6,710 nucleotides of DNA, taken from the NCBI GenBank assembly GCA_900546105.1, contig URBP01000096.1:1-6710 (forward strand), written 5' to 3'. This document shows positions 1 through 6,303 of this stretch, one piece after another; position 1 is the stretch's first letter; every line of letters begins with the position of its first letter. Both the position numbers and the translations under genes were made by a program. Source of the DNA: an uncultured Collinsella sp. GTDB taxonomy: Bacteria; Actinomycetota; Coriobacteriia; Coriobacteriales; Coriobacteriaceae. The notes beneath the pieces are model-generated. The model made no database searches, was not told the origin of the DNA, and saw only the letters and a program-made list of their open reading frames with translations.

Positions 1-48
1 CACGGCACCTTGGCTCATCAGAGGCGTTTTCGCTGACTATCCTCAACC

Positions 49-54
49 TATACT
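49..54 (+). promoter_or_regulatory. Candidate -10 box for folC (TATACT)
   Basis: TATACT lies 17 bases before the annotated folC ATG at 72, inside a T-rich tract that continues to the start codon. It matches the sigma-70-type consensus at five of six positions. A -35 hexamer is poor: TTTTCG at 27-32 gives a 16-base spacer but matches badly. If this box is used, transcription would begin near 60-62 and leave an untranslated leader of only about 10 bases. That agrees with the absence of any Shine-Dalgarno sequence ahead of the ATG. This is inference from sequence shape only. Confidence 0.4.
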
Positions 55-71
55 GTTTTATTTTTCTATGA

Positions 72-1430
72 ATGGCGGTTCTAAAAATGCCTAAGCGTTC
101 CGGCTTGTATACCGTTCCTTTTGAGTTTGATTTGCTTTCGTTTGATGAGGCTGTTGGGCTGGCTGCTGATACGGGGCGGATTTCCGGGGATGCTGGTCCT
201 TTGCTCGAGACGGTTGTCGATATGCTCGATGAGCTGGGACGTCCGGACGAGTACTTTGATTGCATTCAGGTTGCCGGCACCAATGGCAAGACTTCGACTA
301 CGCGTTTTTCGGCTGCCATTCTTCGTGGTGAGGGGCTCAAGACCGCGCTGTATACGTCGCCACAGCTGGTACGCTATCCCGAGCGCATGGAAGTCGATGG
401 ATGTGTCGTGAGCGATGAGGCATTCGCCCGTGGCGTTTCTGCCGCCGTCGAGGCGGGGCATCGCGTGAATGCCCGTCGTGTGACGGCGGGGGAGCGCGCC
501 TATACCATCACGCCGTTTGATCTGCTGACGGCTGCTGCTCTTGTGGTGTTTGCCGAGGCTCGCGTGGATGTTGCCGTGCTCGAGGTTGGCATGGGCGGCC
601 GTTGGGACGCCACGAGTGCGACCGATCCCGTCGCCGTTGCCATTACGGGCATTGGGCTCGATCACACGCGTATTTTGGGCGACACGCTCGAGGCCATTGC
701 GGGGGAGAAGGCCGCGGTCATCAAACCCGGGCGCCTGGTTGTGCTGGGCGAGGGCACGCATGAGCCGAGCGTTCAGCGTGTGATGGATGCCCGTTGCCGA
801 GAGTGCGGCGCTGTGCCGCTCGTGGTGAGCCATACGACGACCAAACTTCCGGCACACGTGGGCGATACGGTGGAGTTTAGCTGCACCACGCCGCGTGCGA
901 TTTATACGTCGAGCATGGTTAAGCCGGCCTATCAGCCGCAGAATGCTGCGTGCGCGATTATGCTGTGCGAGGGGTATTTGGGTCGCGAGCTCGACCATGA
1001 GGCGCTCGACGCTTCGCTTATGGGCTGCCCCACGCCGGGCCGATTTGACGTGCTGGGGACCGATCCGCTCAAGCTGATTGATGCCTGTCATAACCCCCAG
1101 AGCTGCGAGAACTTTGTGAGCGCACTGGACGAGATCGATCCGTGCGTGGAGAACCGCCCCACGCTGCTGTGCGCCGCGCTGGCCGACAAGGACGTGGCGG
1201 GCATCGTCGACGTGTTGATCCCGGCTTTCCCGCGCGTGGTTGTGACTCAGACCGATTCCGACCGCGCGCTGCCGGCGGAGGAGCTCGCTGCCCTGGTGGA
1301 CGCCGATAAGCTCGCGGGTGTGTATCCCAGCGTATCCGAGGCCCTCGCAGCCCTCGATGCCGCGGGCGAGCCTTTCGTAGCAGCCGGCACCATCACCCTG
1401 GCCGGCGAAGTAGCGGGCCTGCTCCGCTAA
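72..1430 (+). CDS. folC: Folylpolyglutamate synthase / dihydrofolate synthase (FolC)
   Basis: This cytoplasmic Mur-ligase-family enzyme uses ATP to add glutamate to folates and, in bifunctional members, to dihydropteroate. The 452-residue length fits the family. The P-loop GTNGKTST is at residues 69-76. The family signatures SPQLVRYPER (about 96-105), LEVGMGGRWDAT (170-181) and GLDHTRILGDTLEAIAGEKA (205-224) follow in order. The C-terminal ligase domain starts near PTPGRFDV (320-327) and contains DACHNP (337-342), where the family usually reads DGAHNP, and the late motif TQTDSDRALP. The start is uncertain. No Shine-Dalgarno site precedes the ATG at 72, a second in-frame ATG lies at 87 behind a weak GGCGG, and an out-of-frame ATG at 68 opens an 8-codon frame. 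The N-terminus before the FDLLSFDEAV segment is therefore not fixed. The gene stands alone and converges on the peptidase gene. The function is secure; whether it is mono- or bifunctional cannot be read from sequence. Confidence 0.95.
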   Translation: MAVLKMPKRSGLYTVPFEFDLLSFDEAVGLAADTGRISGDAGPLLETVVDMLDELGRPDEYFDCIQVAGTNGKTSTTRFSAAILRGEGLKTALYTSPQLVRYPERMEVDGCVVSDEAFARGVSAAVEAGHRVNARRVTAGERAYTITPFDLLTAAALVVFAEARVDVAVLEVGMGGRWDATSATDPVAVAITGIGLDHTRILGDTLEAIAGEKAAVIKPGRLVVLGEGTHEPSVQRVMDARCRECGAVPLVVSHTTTKLPAHVGDTVEFSCTTPRAIYTSSMVKPAYQPQNAACAIMLCEGYLGRELDHEALDASLMGCPTPGRFDVLGTDPLKLIDACHNPQSCENFVSALDEIDPCVENRPTLLCAALADKDVAGIVDVLIPAFPRVVVTQTDSDRALPAEELAALVDADKLAGVYPSVSEALAALDAAGEPFVAAGTITLAGEVAGLLR

Positions 1431-1444
1431 CCCATTCCCTCATC

Positions 1445-1511
1445 AGTTGCGGTGAAATAGTTCCTGTTTTTGGGTTCTAGCAGCCCATCCAGGAACTATT
1501 CCACCGCAACT
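1445..1511. terminator. Long hairpin between convergent genes, probable bidirectional terminator
   Basis: Arms at 1445-1466 and 1490-1511 are 22 bases each and complementary at 21 positions. The exception is A1455 opposite C1501. On the - strand that position becomes a T-G pair, so a minus-strand transcript would fold without a mismatch. Inside the loop, TGGG (1471-1474) and CCCA (1484-1487) can add a 4-bp stem. The hairpin begins 14 bases after the folC stop and 24 bases after the peptidase stop on the other strand, which is where a shared terminator would sit. Neither side has a U-tract, so it may instead be an intergenic palindromic repeat of the REP/MITE kind. Confidence 0.6.
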
Positions 1512-1535
1512 TAGTTTGGGGGCTTGGGGACCAGG

Positions 1536-2624
1536 CTAGTCTAGGCTGACTGGGTCGTGGGGGTAGGCGTTGAGGATCTCGACGCCGGACTCGGTAACCA
1601 GGCACAGGTCCTCGATGCGGACGCCGGTGCGGCCGGGGAGGTAGATGCCCGGCTCGATAGAGAACGTCATGCCCGGCTCTACGACCTGCTCGTTGACAAG
1701 GGAAACGTCGCCCGGCTCGTGGTCCTGCAGGCCGATCGAGTGGCCCAGGCGATGCGTGAAGTACTTGCCGTAGCCAGCGTCCTCAATCACGTCGCGCGCG
1801 GCACGGTCCAGATCGCACATGCGCACGCCCGGCGCGATGAGCGCCTCGGCGGCCTCGTTGGCGCGGCGCACGATATCGTAGATGCGCTCCGTCTCCTCGT
1901 CCGGCTCGCCCCAAAAGAATGTACGCGTCATGTCCGAGCAGTAGTTGCAGCGGCGTCCGCCAATGTCGAACAGCACCACGTCGCCACGCTTGAGTACGGT
2001 GTCGTCGGGCTCGTGATGCGGATCGCCGGCGTTGGCGCCAAAGCTCACGATGGGCGGAAAGCTAAAGCCCTCGCAGTCGTGCTTGCGGTACAGGCCGAGC
2101 ATCTGGTCGGCAATTTCGCGCTCCGTTACGCCCTCGTGAACGAGCTTGATGGCGTCGACCATCACGGCGTCGTTGGCGGCCGAGGACATGCGCATGAGCT
2201 CCTGCTCGGCGGCATCCTTGTGGGTGCGTGAAGCGGTGACGGCAAAATCGCCTAGGAAAAACTCGCTCGCGGTATGGCGCTCCATAAGGGGCATCAAAAA
2301 GCCGGAACGCATGACGGTGTCGATGCCAAGCGGCTTGGTCGGATCGACCTCGCGAGCGATAGCGTCTGTCACGACTTCGGTGTCGGTGTGATAGGCGACG
2401 CGGGCATTGTCGTACTCCGGCAACTGATGCAGCGCGTTGACCAAGATCACGGGCTCGTCATCGCGCGCGAGCAGCACACCGCAAAAACGCTCGAACATAT
2501 CGGCATAAAAGCCGGTCAGATAGTAAATCGACCACGGGTCGTTTACGAGCAGCTGCGCACCGGGGTGCTGAGCCTCGAGCGCATCGAGCACGCGCGCCAC
2601 ACGCTGGTCATCGACATGTGCCAT
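1536..2624 (-). CDS. M24-family metallopeptidase (Xaa-Pro aminopeptidase/dipeptidase type)
   Basis: This is a cytoplasmic dimetal peptidase of the pita-bread fold that removes or cleaves residues next to proline. The N-terminal creatinase-like domain covers roughly residues 8-135 and the catalytic domain about 143-355. All five metal ligands of the family are visible: D220 in LFDIGG, D231 in CSDMTRTF, H295 in HRLGHSIG, E324 in SIEPGIY and E338 in RIEDLC. The conserved HH pair at 203-204 (GDPHHEP) and H302 in DHEPG are also present, so the enzyme should be active. At 362 residues it has the usual length for PepQ/short PepP proteins. There is no signal peptide or membrane segment. AAAGGA lies 6 bases before the ATG and supports this start; an ATG four bases upstream is out of frame and stops quickly. 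It appears monocistronic, between a repeat-filled spacer upstream and a hairpin downstream. Aminopeptidase and dipeptidase activity cannot be separated by sequence alone. Confidence 0.93.
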   Translation of the reverse strand: MAHVDDQRVARVLDALEAQHPGAQLLVNDPWSIYYLTGFYADMFERFCGVLLARDDEPVILVNALHQLPEYDNARVAYHTDTEVVTDAIAREVDPTKPLGIDTVMRSGFLMPLMERHTASEFFLGDFAVTASRTHKDAAEQELMRMSSAANDAVMVDAIKLVHEGVTEREIADQMLGLYRKHDCEGFSFPPIVSFGANAGDPHHEPDDTVLKRGDVVLFDIGGRRCNYCSDMTRTFFWGEPDEETERIYDIVRRANEAAEALIAPGVRMCDLDRAARDVIEDAGYGKYFTHRLGHSIGLQDHEPGDVSLVNEQVVEPGMTFSIEPGIYLPGRTGVRIEDLCLVTESGVEILNAYPHDPVSLD

Positions 2625-2677
2625 ACATCGTCCTTTCGCTAGGTTGCCACCATGGTATCCCCAATGCCGGCGTAGTC

Positions 2678-2702
2678 AATTTGGGACGGGGCTATTTTAG
2701 CT
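2678..2702. repeat. Repeat motif copy a (inverted relative to copies b and c)
   Basis: This copy begins AATTTGGGACGGGGCT (2678-2693) and continues TATTTTAGCT-like to 2702. Its first 16 bases are the exact reverse complement of 2996-3011. With one inserted base and one substitution the match extends over the full 25 bases to 2986-3011. It also pairs with copy b (2743-2758) at 14 of 16 positions, so 2678-2758 can form a hairpin with a 49-base loop. Copies a and c together act like terminal inverted repeats around a 334-base block. Confidence 0.8.
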
Positions 2703-2740
2703 GCATCAAACATGCGGAATGATAGGTAAAAGTAGTCATT

Positions 2741-2764
2741 AGAGGCCCGTCCCGAATTAGATGC
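2741..2764. repeat. Repeat motif copy b (direct repeat of copy c)
   Basis: The 24 bases 2741-2764 match 2994-3017 at 21 of 24 positions in the same orientation. The core is CCCGTCCC followed by AATTAG and TGC. The pair brackets 2765-2993, which contains the 160-base palindromic element. The layout could be an insertion flanked by a duplicated target or by two copies of a terminator-like motif. The divergence (three changes) argues against a recent target-site duplication. Confidence 0.7.
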
Positions 2765-2924
2765 TTTCAAAACTATGGCGGATTACGGGGCTGGACCTGT
2801 ATTACTTGACCATGGGAAAAATCGCGAAATTAAAACCGCAGGTAGACGGCTTATCAAAAATCGAAAAATGCCGGTATGGATGGGGGTCTCCGAATCAGCC
2901 CCGTAATCCGGCATAGTTTTGAAA
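2765..2924. repeat. 160-base palindromic element with 29-bp arms
   Basis: Arms at 2765-2793 and 2896-2924 are complementary at 28 of 29 positions, the exception being at 2778. The 102-base interior is AT-rich compared with the genes and has short internal dyads; GACC at 2794-2797 can pair with GGTC at 2885-2888. There is no transposase. The size, near-perfect terminal inverted repeats and intergenic position suggest a MITE or a dispersed intergenic repeat of this lineage. Short open frames cross it on both strands: 51 codons on + (2761-2916) and 43 on - (2914-2783). Neither has a Shine-Dalgarno site, so neither is called as a gene. Confidence 0.75.
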
Positions 2925-2974
2925 TGGTGCAAATCCGATAGCAGCCAAGAGAGCGCTTTTGCAACCGAAAGGAA

Positions 2975-3006
2975 GGGAACGGGGTAGCTAAAAAGAGCCC
3001 CGTCCC
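2975..3006 (-). terminator. Probable terminator of the three-gene oxidoreductase operon
   Basis: On the - strand, 11 bases after the DUF1667 stop, GGGACGGGG (3006-2998) can pair with CCCCGTTCCC (2984-2975). The 9-bp GC-rich stem has one bulged base and a 13-base loop. The sequence after the stem reads TTCCTTTC, which is pyrimidine-rich but not a clean U-tract. The arm at 2998-3006 is also part of repeat copy c, so the repeat family may have originated as or been recruited for terminators. The position supports the call; the weak tail lowers it. Confidence 0.55.
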
Positions 3007-3017
3007 AAATTAGCTGC
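2986..3017. repeat. Repeat motif copy c
   Basis: Bases 2986-3011 are the inverted partner of copy a (2678-2702), and 2994-3017 are the direct partner of copy b (2741-2764). The copy abuts the DUF1667 stop codon, whose TAA lies at 3020-3018 on the - strand. It overlaps the right arm of the predicted operon terminator. Confidence 0.75.
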
Positions 3018-3416
3018 TTAGGCGGGGTCGATGTCCATGCTGGCGATGAGGTCGATGTTGGTGTTGAGGAGGTTCTCCAGCACGACGTCGCCCATGCGGA
3101 TGGGGGCGTTGACGACTAGACCTCGGATGAGGTCCATGGCTTGGGCGTGGAGTGCCAGCGGGATGGCTTCGGCCGTGCGCACGGGCAGCAGCGCCTCATC
3201 GCCGCCGGATACCGCCACGGTGGTGGTGAGCACGCGCATGGGGCAGGTGAGTTCCTGATGCGCGAATTTATCACCGCGTGGGCAGCTGTTGCCGGTCACG
3301 GAGCGCACCTCTGCCACGGCGCCGTTGGCATCGCGCTCCACCTCTACGGTCAGGAGGCACTCGGATGGGCAGGTGGTGCAGTTGAACTGCAGCGTTTCGA
3401 TCACGTTATCGCTCAT
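3018..3416 (-). CDS. DUF1667 cysteine-cluster protein, partner of the GlpA/GlpB-like flavoproteins
   Basis: This 132-residue soluble protein carries the family's N-terminal pattern CTTCPSEC (C13, C16, C20) and a fourth cysteine in GNSCPRG (C45), followed by ELTCPMRVLTTTV (residues 55-67; C58 is a fifth cysteine). The spacing suggests a metal or iron-sulfur site, but this is inference; the domain has no firmly established biochemical role that I know of. DUF1667 genes usually sit directly beside GlpA-like and GlpB-like genes, as here, and the protein probably acts as an electron-transfer or assembly subunit of that complex. The start is well supported: GAGGAGG lies 8 bases ahead of the ATG, inside the end of the preceding gene. 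Only 3 bases separate it from that gene's stop, so the two are co-transcribed and probably translationally coupled. It is the last gene of the operon and is followed by a likely terminator. Confidence 0.9.
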   Translation of the reverse strand: MSDNVIETLQFNCTTCPSECLLTVEVERDANGAVAEVRSVTGNSCPRGDKFAHQELTCPMRVLTTTVAVSGGDEALLPVRTAEAIPLALHAQAMDLIRGLVVNAPIRMGDVVLENLLNTNIDLIASMDIDPA

Positions 3417-3419
3417 AGT

Positions 3420-4781
3420 TTATGCCTCCTCGATGGGGTCGACGGATAGGACAATCTCGCTGGCACCCAGGTCGAACGCCTGCTTGATGACCTTTGCCGG
3501 CAGCGGGAAGCTTTCCATGACGCTCGGTTTAAACGGGCGGACTTTGCCCGCAAACAGTTCTTCGCCGTTGGCTAAGATGCGCACGCGGGCGGCGTCGACC
3601 GGTCGGCGCACGCGGAAGTTGAGCTTGGTGAGTGCCACAGCCGTAATGCGTCCCGGCAGCGCGTAGCCCGCAATGCCGGCAGGGGAGACGGTGAGCTCGC
3701 AGTCCGTGCCCGTAGCGTCCGCGGCGGCGTCGCCGCCCAGCGCCCACGCCGCTGCAGCTGTGCCAGCCCTCTCGGACTCGGATGTCACGTTGTCGGCCAG
3801 GTCGTGCACGTGCAGAACGTTGCCGCAGGCAAAGATGCCCGGCACGCCCGTCTGTAGGCTCTGGTCCACCACGGCGCCGCGCGTGCGCGGGTCAAGCTCC
3901 ACGCCCGCGGCAACCGAAAGCTCGTTCTCGGGAATCAGGCCCACCGAAAGCAGCAACGTGTCGCACGGAACAACGCGCTCGGTCCCCGGAATGGGCGCCA
4001 GGTGCTCGTCGACCTGACTCACCTCGACGGCCTCCAAGCGGTCGTGCCCGATCACGCGTGTGACGGTGGTGGACAGGTGCAGCGGAATACCAAAGTCGTC
4101 CAAGCAGTTCTTGACGTTGCGGCGCAGACCGTTGGCGTACGGCATGAGCTCGTACACGCCCTCGACGGAAATCCCCTCAAGCGTGCAGCGGCGCGCCATG
4201 ATAAGCCCGATGTCGCCCGAGCCCAAAATGACGGCGCGCGAGCCGGGCTTGAGGTTTTCGATATTGATATATCGCTGCGCCAAGCCCGCCGTAAACACGC
4301 CGGCAGGTCGGCTGCCGGGAATCTTGATCTCGCTGCGGGTGCGCTCGCGGCAGCCCATGGCAAGTACGACCGCGCGCCCGGTGAGCTGCAGCATACCGGA
4401 GGGATTCATGAGCGTGACGGTGTGGAGTGTGGCGTCTTCCGTGGACTCGCCTGAATCAATCCCAAGCACCATGCTGTCCAAGAAAAGCGCGATGTCGGTC
4501 GCGCGCACCTGGTCGATAAAGCGCTGCGCGTACTCGGGACCTGTGAGCTCCTGCTTAAAGTGCGAAAGGCCAAAGCCGGGGTGGATGCACTGGCGGAGGA
4601 TGCCGCCCAGGTGCTGCTCACGCTCTACGATGGCCACGCGCGCTCCGGCCTTATGCGCGGCCAGCGCGGCGGCCATGCCGGCGGGGCCGCCTCCGATGAC
4701 GACCACATCGAAGGCCTGCGTTGCTACCGACGCTACGGCTCCGGCCTCCGCGCGTTCGTCGCGCATATCAAGCGTCGCCAT
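3420..4781 (-). CDS. GlpB-like FAD/NAD(P)-dependent oxidoreductase (pyridine nucleotide-disulfide type)
   Basis: This 453-residue flavoprotein has two nucleotide-binding folds. The FAD-binding motif VVVIGGGPAG is at residues 26-35 with the ribose-binding acid at E53 (VERE). A second Rossmann motif, VILGSGDIG, is at 184-192 and should bind NAD(P). The C-terminal FAD contact GIFACGNVLHVHDLADNV starts at 315; C319-G-N replaces the more common A-G-D and is the form I associate with this GlpB-like group. RQCIHPGFG (63-71) near the FAD site contains C65 but not the CxxxxC pair of classical disulfide reductases. A C-terminal segment of about 80 residues after 375 (LPGRITAVALTKLNF) follows. No membrane helix or signal peptide is evident. 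The start at 4781 overlaps the end of the upstream gene's reach: one base separates it from that stop, and AAGGGGG lies about 9 bases ahead. The next ATG at residue 6 has no such site. The likely role is moving electrons between the GlpA-like subunit and a pyridine nucleotide; the direction is unknown. Confidence 0.9.
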   Translation of the reverse strand: MATLDMRDERAEAGAVASVATQAFDVVVIGGGPAGMAAALAAHKAGARVAIVEREQHLGGILRQCIHPGFGLSHFKQELTGPEYAQRFIDQVRATDIALFLDSMVLGIDSGESTEDATLHTVTLMNPSGMLQLTGRAVVLAMGCRERTRSEIKIPGSRPAGVFTAGLAQRYINIENLKPGSRAVILGSGDIGLIMARRCTLEGISVEGVYELMPYANGLRRNVKNCLDDFGIPLHLSTTVTRVIGHDRLEAVEVSQVDEHLAPIPGTERVVPCDTLLLSVGLIPENELSVAAGVELDPRTRGAVVDQSLQTGVPGIFACGNVLHVHDLADNVTSESERAGTAAAAWALGGDAAADATGTDCELTVSPAGIAGYALPGRITAVALTKLNFRVRRPVDAARVRILANGEELFAGKVRPFKPSVMESFPLPAKVIKQAFDLGASEIVLSVDPIEEA

Positions 4782-4782
4782 C

Positions 4783-6237
4783 CTAGCGCACCCCCTTCAG
4801 CGGTCCCTCAACCAACCAAGATCCGGCGTCCTCCAGTAATACCTCGCTGGGGTCGCAGCCCAACTCGCGCGCCAGAATCGCCACCACGCGGCTCTGGCAA
4901 AAGCCGCTTTGGCACCGGCCCATGCCGGCACGACAGCGGCGCTTGACGCCCTCGACCGAAACCGCGCCCGGGCGGCGCCGGATCGCGGCAACAATCTCGG
5001 CCTCGGGCACCGTCTCGCAGCGGCAGACAATCTGGCCCCACGCGGGATCGGACTCGATCAGTTCCTCCTTGCGCGCCAGTGGTACGCGGTCAAAATCGTC
5101 CGGCGCGCGGCGAATCGGGTTCCAGTCCGCCCGCTCGTGCAGTTCCACGCCCGCCTCACGCATCACAAGTTCCATGCGCTCGGCAATGGCCGGTGCGCTC
5201 GCCACACCCGGCGACTGAATGCCCGCCGCCTGGAAAAGCCCCGGCACCACGGCCGACTGCCCAATAAAGAAGTCGTTCGTACCCTGAATGACCGGGCGCC
5301 CGCCGGCAAACGCCCGCACCACGCGGCGTGTGTCCAGGTCGGGCACCAGCTTGCGCGCGCCGGTCAGCAGCGCGTTGACGTCGCCCGCATAGGTCTGCGT
5401 GTCGCCCGGCTCGCGCACAGCGGCCGTCGCGGTGATCACGGTGTTGCCGTGCACGGTACCCGTCACGATAACGCCCTTCGACACCGGCGTCGGCACGGGG
5501 TAAAGCGGCATGAGCGTGCGCGGCTCCTTGTCCAGCACCACGATGTTGCCCTGACGCCAGACCATCTGGAACTCCTCGGCGCCTGCCATATGCGAGATGT
5601 CCGCAGCTCCGTTGCCTGCGGCGTTGATCAGGTAGCGGCAGCGCACGTTGCCAGTGGGGGTCGCCAACGTAAAGCGCACGTCGTCGCCCGAGCCTGCGAC
5701 TTCAATCGCTTCCACCGACGCGGACCGCATAAACGTCACCCCGTTGGCCACGGCGTTCTCCAGCGCGGCGATGGCGACCTCAAACGGGTCGACAAATCCA
5801 GTCGAGGGGCACCACAGCGCGCACGTCGCCTGGGCACTGGCGCGCGGCTCCAGTTTGTGGATGCGGTCGGGTCCGACGATCGACAGCTCGGGCACGCCGT
5901 TGGCAAGGCCGTTGCTGCGCAGCTTTTCCAGCTGCGCACGGTCCTCGTCGTTAAAGCCTAGCACCATCGAACCGGTGCGGCGGAACAAAAAGCCGAGCTC
6001 CTGCGCCCACGTACCGTACAAATCGCAGCCACGGGCGTTGACCTGCGCCTTTACGGTGCCCGGCGCCGGATCGTAGCCGGCGTGCACCAGGCCGCCGTTG
6101 GCCTTCGAAGCCCCCAGCGCGATATCGTTCGCTGCCTCGACCACGCAAATGGACAGGTCATAGCGCGCGAGCTGCCGCGCGATGGCGCATCCGGTGATGC
6201 CCGCGCCGACAATCGCGATATCAAACGTTTCTGCCAC
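4783..6237 (-). CDS. GlpA-like FAD-dependent dehydrogenase with C-terminal BFD-type [2Fe-2S] domain
   Basis: The 484-residue protein belongs to the DAO/GlpA-LhgO group, which oxidises glycerol-3-phosphate or 2-hydroxyacids using FAD. The dinucleotide motif IAIVGAGITGCAIA is at 7-20, with E34 as ribose-binding acid. SKANGGLVHAGYD (44-56) is the flavin/substrate loop typical of the group. LINAAGNGA (203-211) and the C-terminal FAD contact PGLFQAAGIQSPG (332-344) follow. Residues 405-447 form a bacterioferritin-associated-ferredoxin-like domain: IVCRCETV (C405, C407) and CRAGMGRCQSGFC (C435, C442, C447). The four expected cluster ligands are C405, C407, C442 and C447; C435 sits where I would expect threonine. 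There is no membrane segment. The start is GTG (- strand 6237-6235) with GGGAGG only 4 bases ahead; no better start is near. It is the first gene of the operon. Annotation as anaerobic glycerol-3-phosphate dehydrogenase subunit A is plausible, but no glpC, glpK or glpF is in the window, so the substrate remains open. Confidence 0.9.
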   Translation of the reverse strand: MAETFDIAIVGAGITGCAIARQLARYDLSICVVEAANDIALGASKANGGLVHAGYDPAPGTVKAQVNARGCDLYGTWAQELGFLFRRTGSMVLGFNDEDRAQLEKLRSNGLANGVPELSIVGPDRIHKLEPRASAQATCALWCPSTGFVDPFEVAIAALENAVANGVTFMRSASVEAIEVAGSGDDVRFTLATPTGNVRCRYLINAAGNGAADISHMAGAEEFQMVWRQGNIVVLDKEPRTLMPLYPVPTPVSKGVIVTGTVHGNTVITATAAVREPGDTQTYAGDVNALLTGARKLVPDLDTRRVVRAFAGGRPVIQGTNDFFIGQSAVVPGLFQAAGIQSPGVASAPAIAERMELVMREAGVELHERADWNPIRRAPDDFDRVPLARKEELIESDPAWGQIVCRCETVPEAEIVAAIRRRPGAVSVEGVKRRCRAGMGRCQSGFCQSRVVAILARELGCDPSEVLLEDAGSWLVEGPLKGVR

Positions 6238-6241
6238 AGTG

Positions 6242-6247
6242 CCTCCC
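6242..6247 (-). promoter_or_regulatory. Shine-Dalgarno site that sets the GTG start of the GlpA-like gene
   Basis: On the - strand GGGAGG lies 4 bases before GTG at 6237. The spacing is short but the match is strong. No in-frame ATG with a comparable site is nearby, so GTG is preferred. A GTG start with tight spacing may lower initiation on the first gene compared with the two downstream genes, which have ATG starts and 8-9 base spacing. Confidence 0.7.
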
Positions 6248-6254
6248 AGACGAG

Positions 6255-6269
6255 TTGACAGGCTGTCAA
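6255..6269. promoter_or_regulatory. Operator-like perfect dyad TTGACAGGCTGTCAA
   Basis: The 15-base sequence has 7-bp arms, TTGACAG and CTGTCAA, around a single G. It lies 17 bases upstream of the GTG start of the first operon gene and just before its ribosome binding site. On the - strand TAGGAT (6282-6277), a -10-like hexamer, would put the transcription start at about 6270. The dyad would then cover the first transcribed bases, a classic repressor position. On the + strand TTGACA (6255-6260) and TATCCT (6276-6281) resemble a promoter with a short 15-base spacer, pointing into the repeat array. The regulator family cannot be named from this site alone. Confidence 0.5.
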
Positions 6270-6303
6270 TAAGACTATCCTACGGTCTGCAAACCCCCAG
6301 CGC

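Larger units (their letters stand above)
2625..3017. other. 393-base non-coding stretch filled with nested repeats
   Basis: No convincing gene lies between the peptidase start and the DUF1667 stop. Both flanking genes are on the - strand, so the stretch must hold the 3' end of the oxidoreductase operon and the promoter of the peptidase. I find a likely terminator at 2975-3006 but no convincing promoter; TAAAAT on the - strand (2699-2694) is the best -10 box and lacks a -35. The rest consists of the inverted, direct and palindromic repeats listed separately. The 2765-2924 element is visibly more AT-rich than the neighbouring genes. Confidence 0.8.

Noticed and set aside
81..1091. 336-codon open frame on - opposite folC
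   Set aside because: Antisense shadow: no family motif, and the + frame has complete FolC signatures.
1557..2231. 224-codon open frame on + opposite the peptidase
   Set aside because: Ala/Val-rich antisense shadow with no ribosome binding site; the - frame has all five metal ligands.
2699..2722. Peptidase promoter on the - strand with TAAAAT as -10
   Set aside because: No -35-like hexamer at 16-18 bases, and the box lies within repeat copy a; too weak to list as a feature.
4764..4766. Alternative ATG (residue 6) for the GlpB-like protein
   Set aside because: No Shine-Dalgarno site at a useful distance, while the ATG at 4781 has AAGGGGG about 9 bases ahead and a 1-base gap to the preceding stop.
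4909..5961. 350-codon open frame on + opposite the GlpA-like gene
   Set aside because: It is a GC-rich antisense shadow with His/Arg-rich composition and no recognisable domain, while the - strand frame has full FAD and cysteine motifs.
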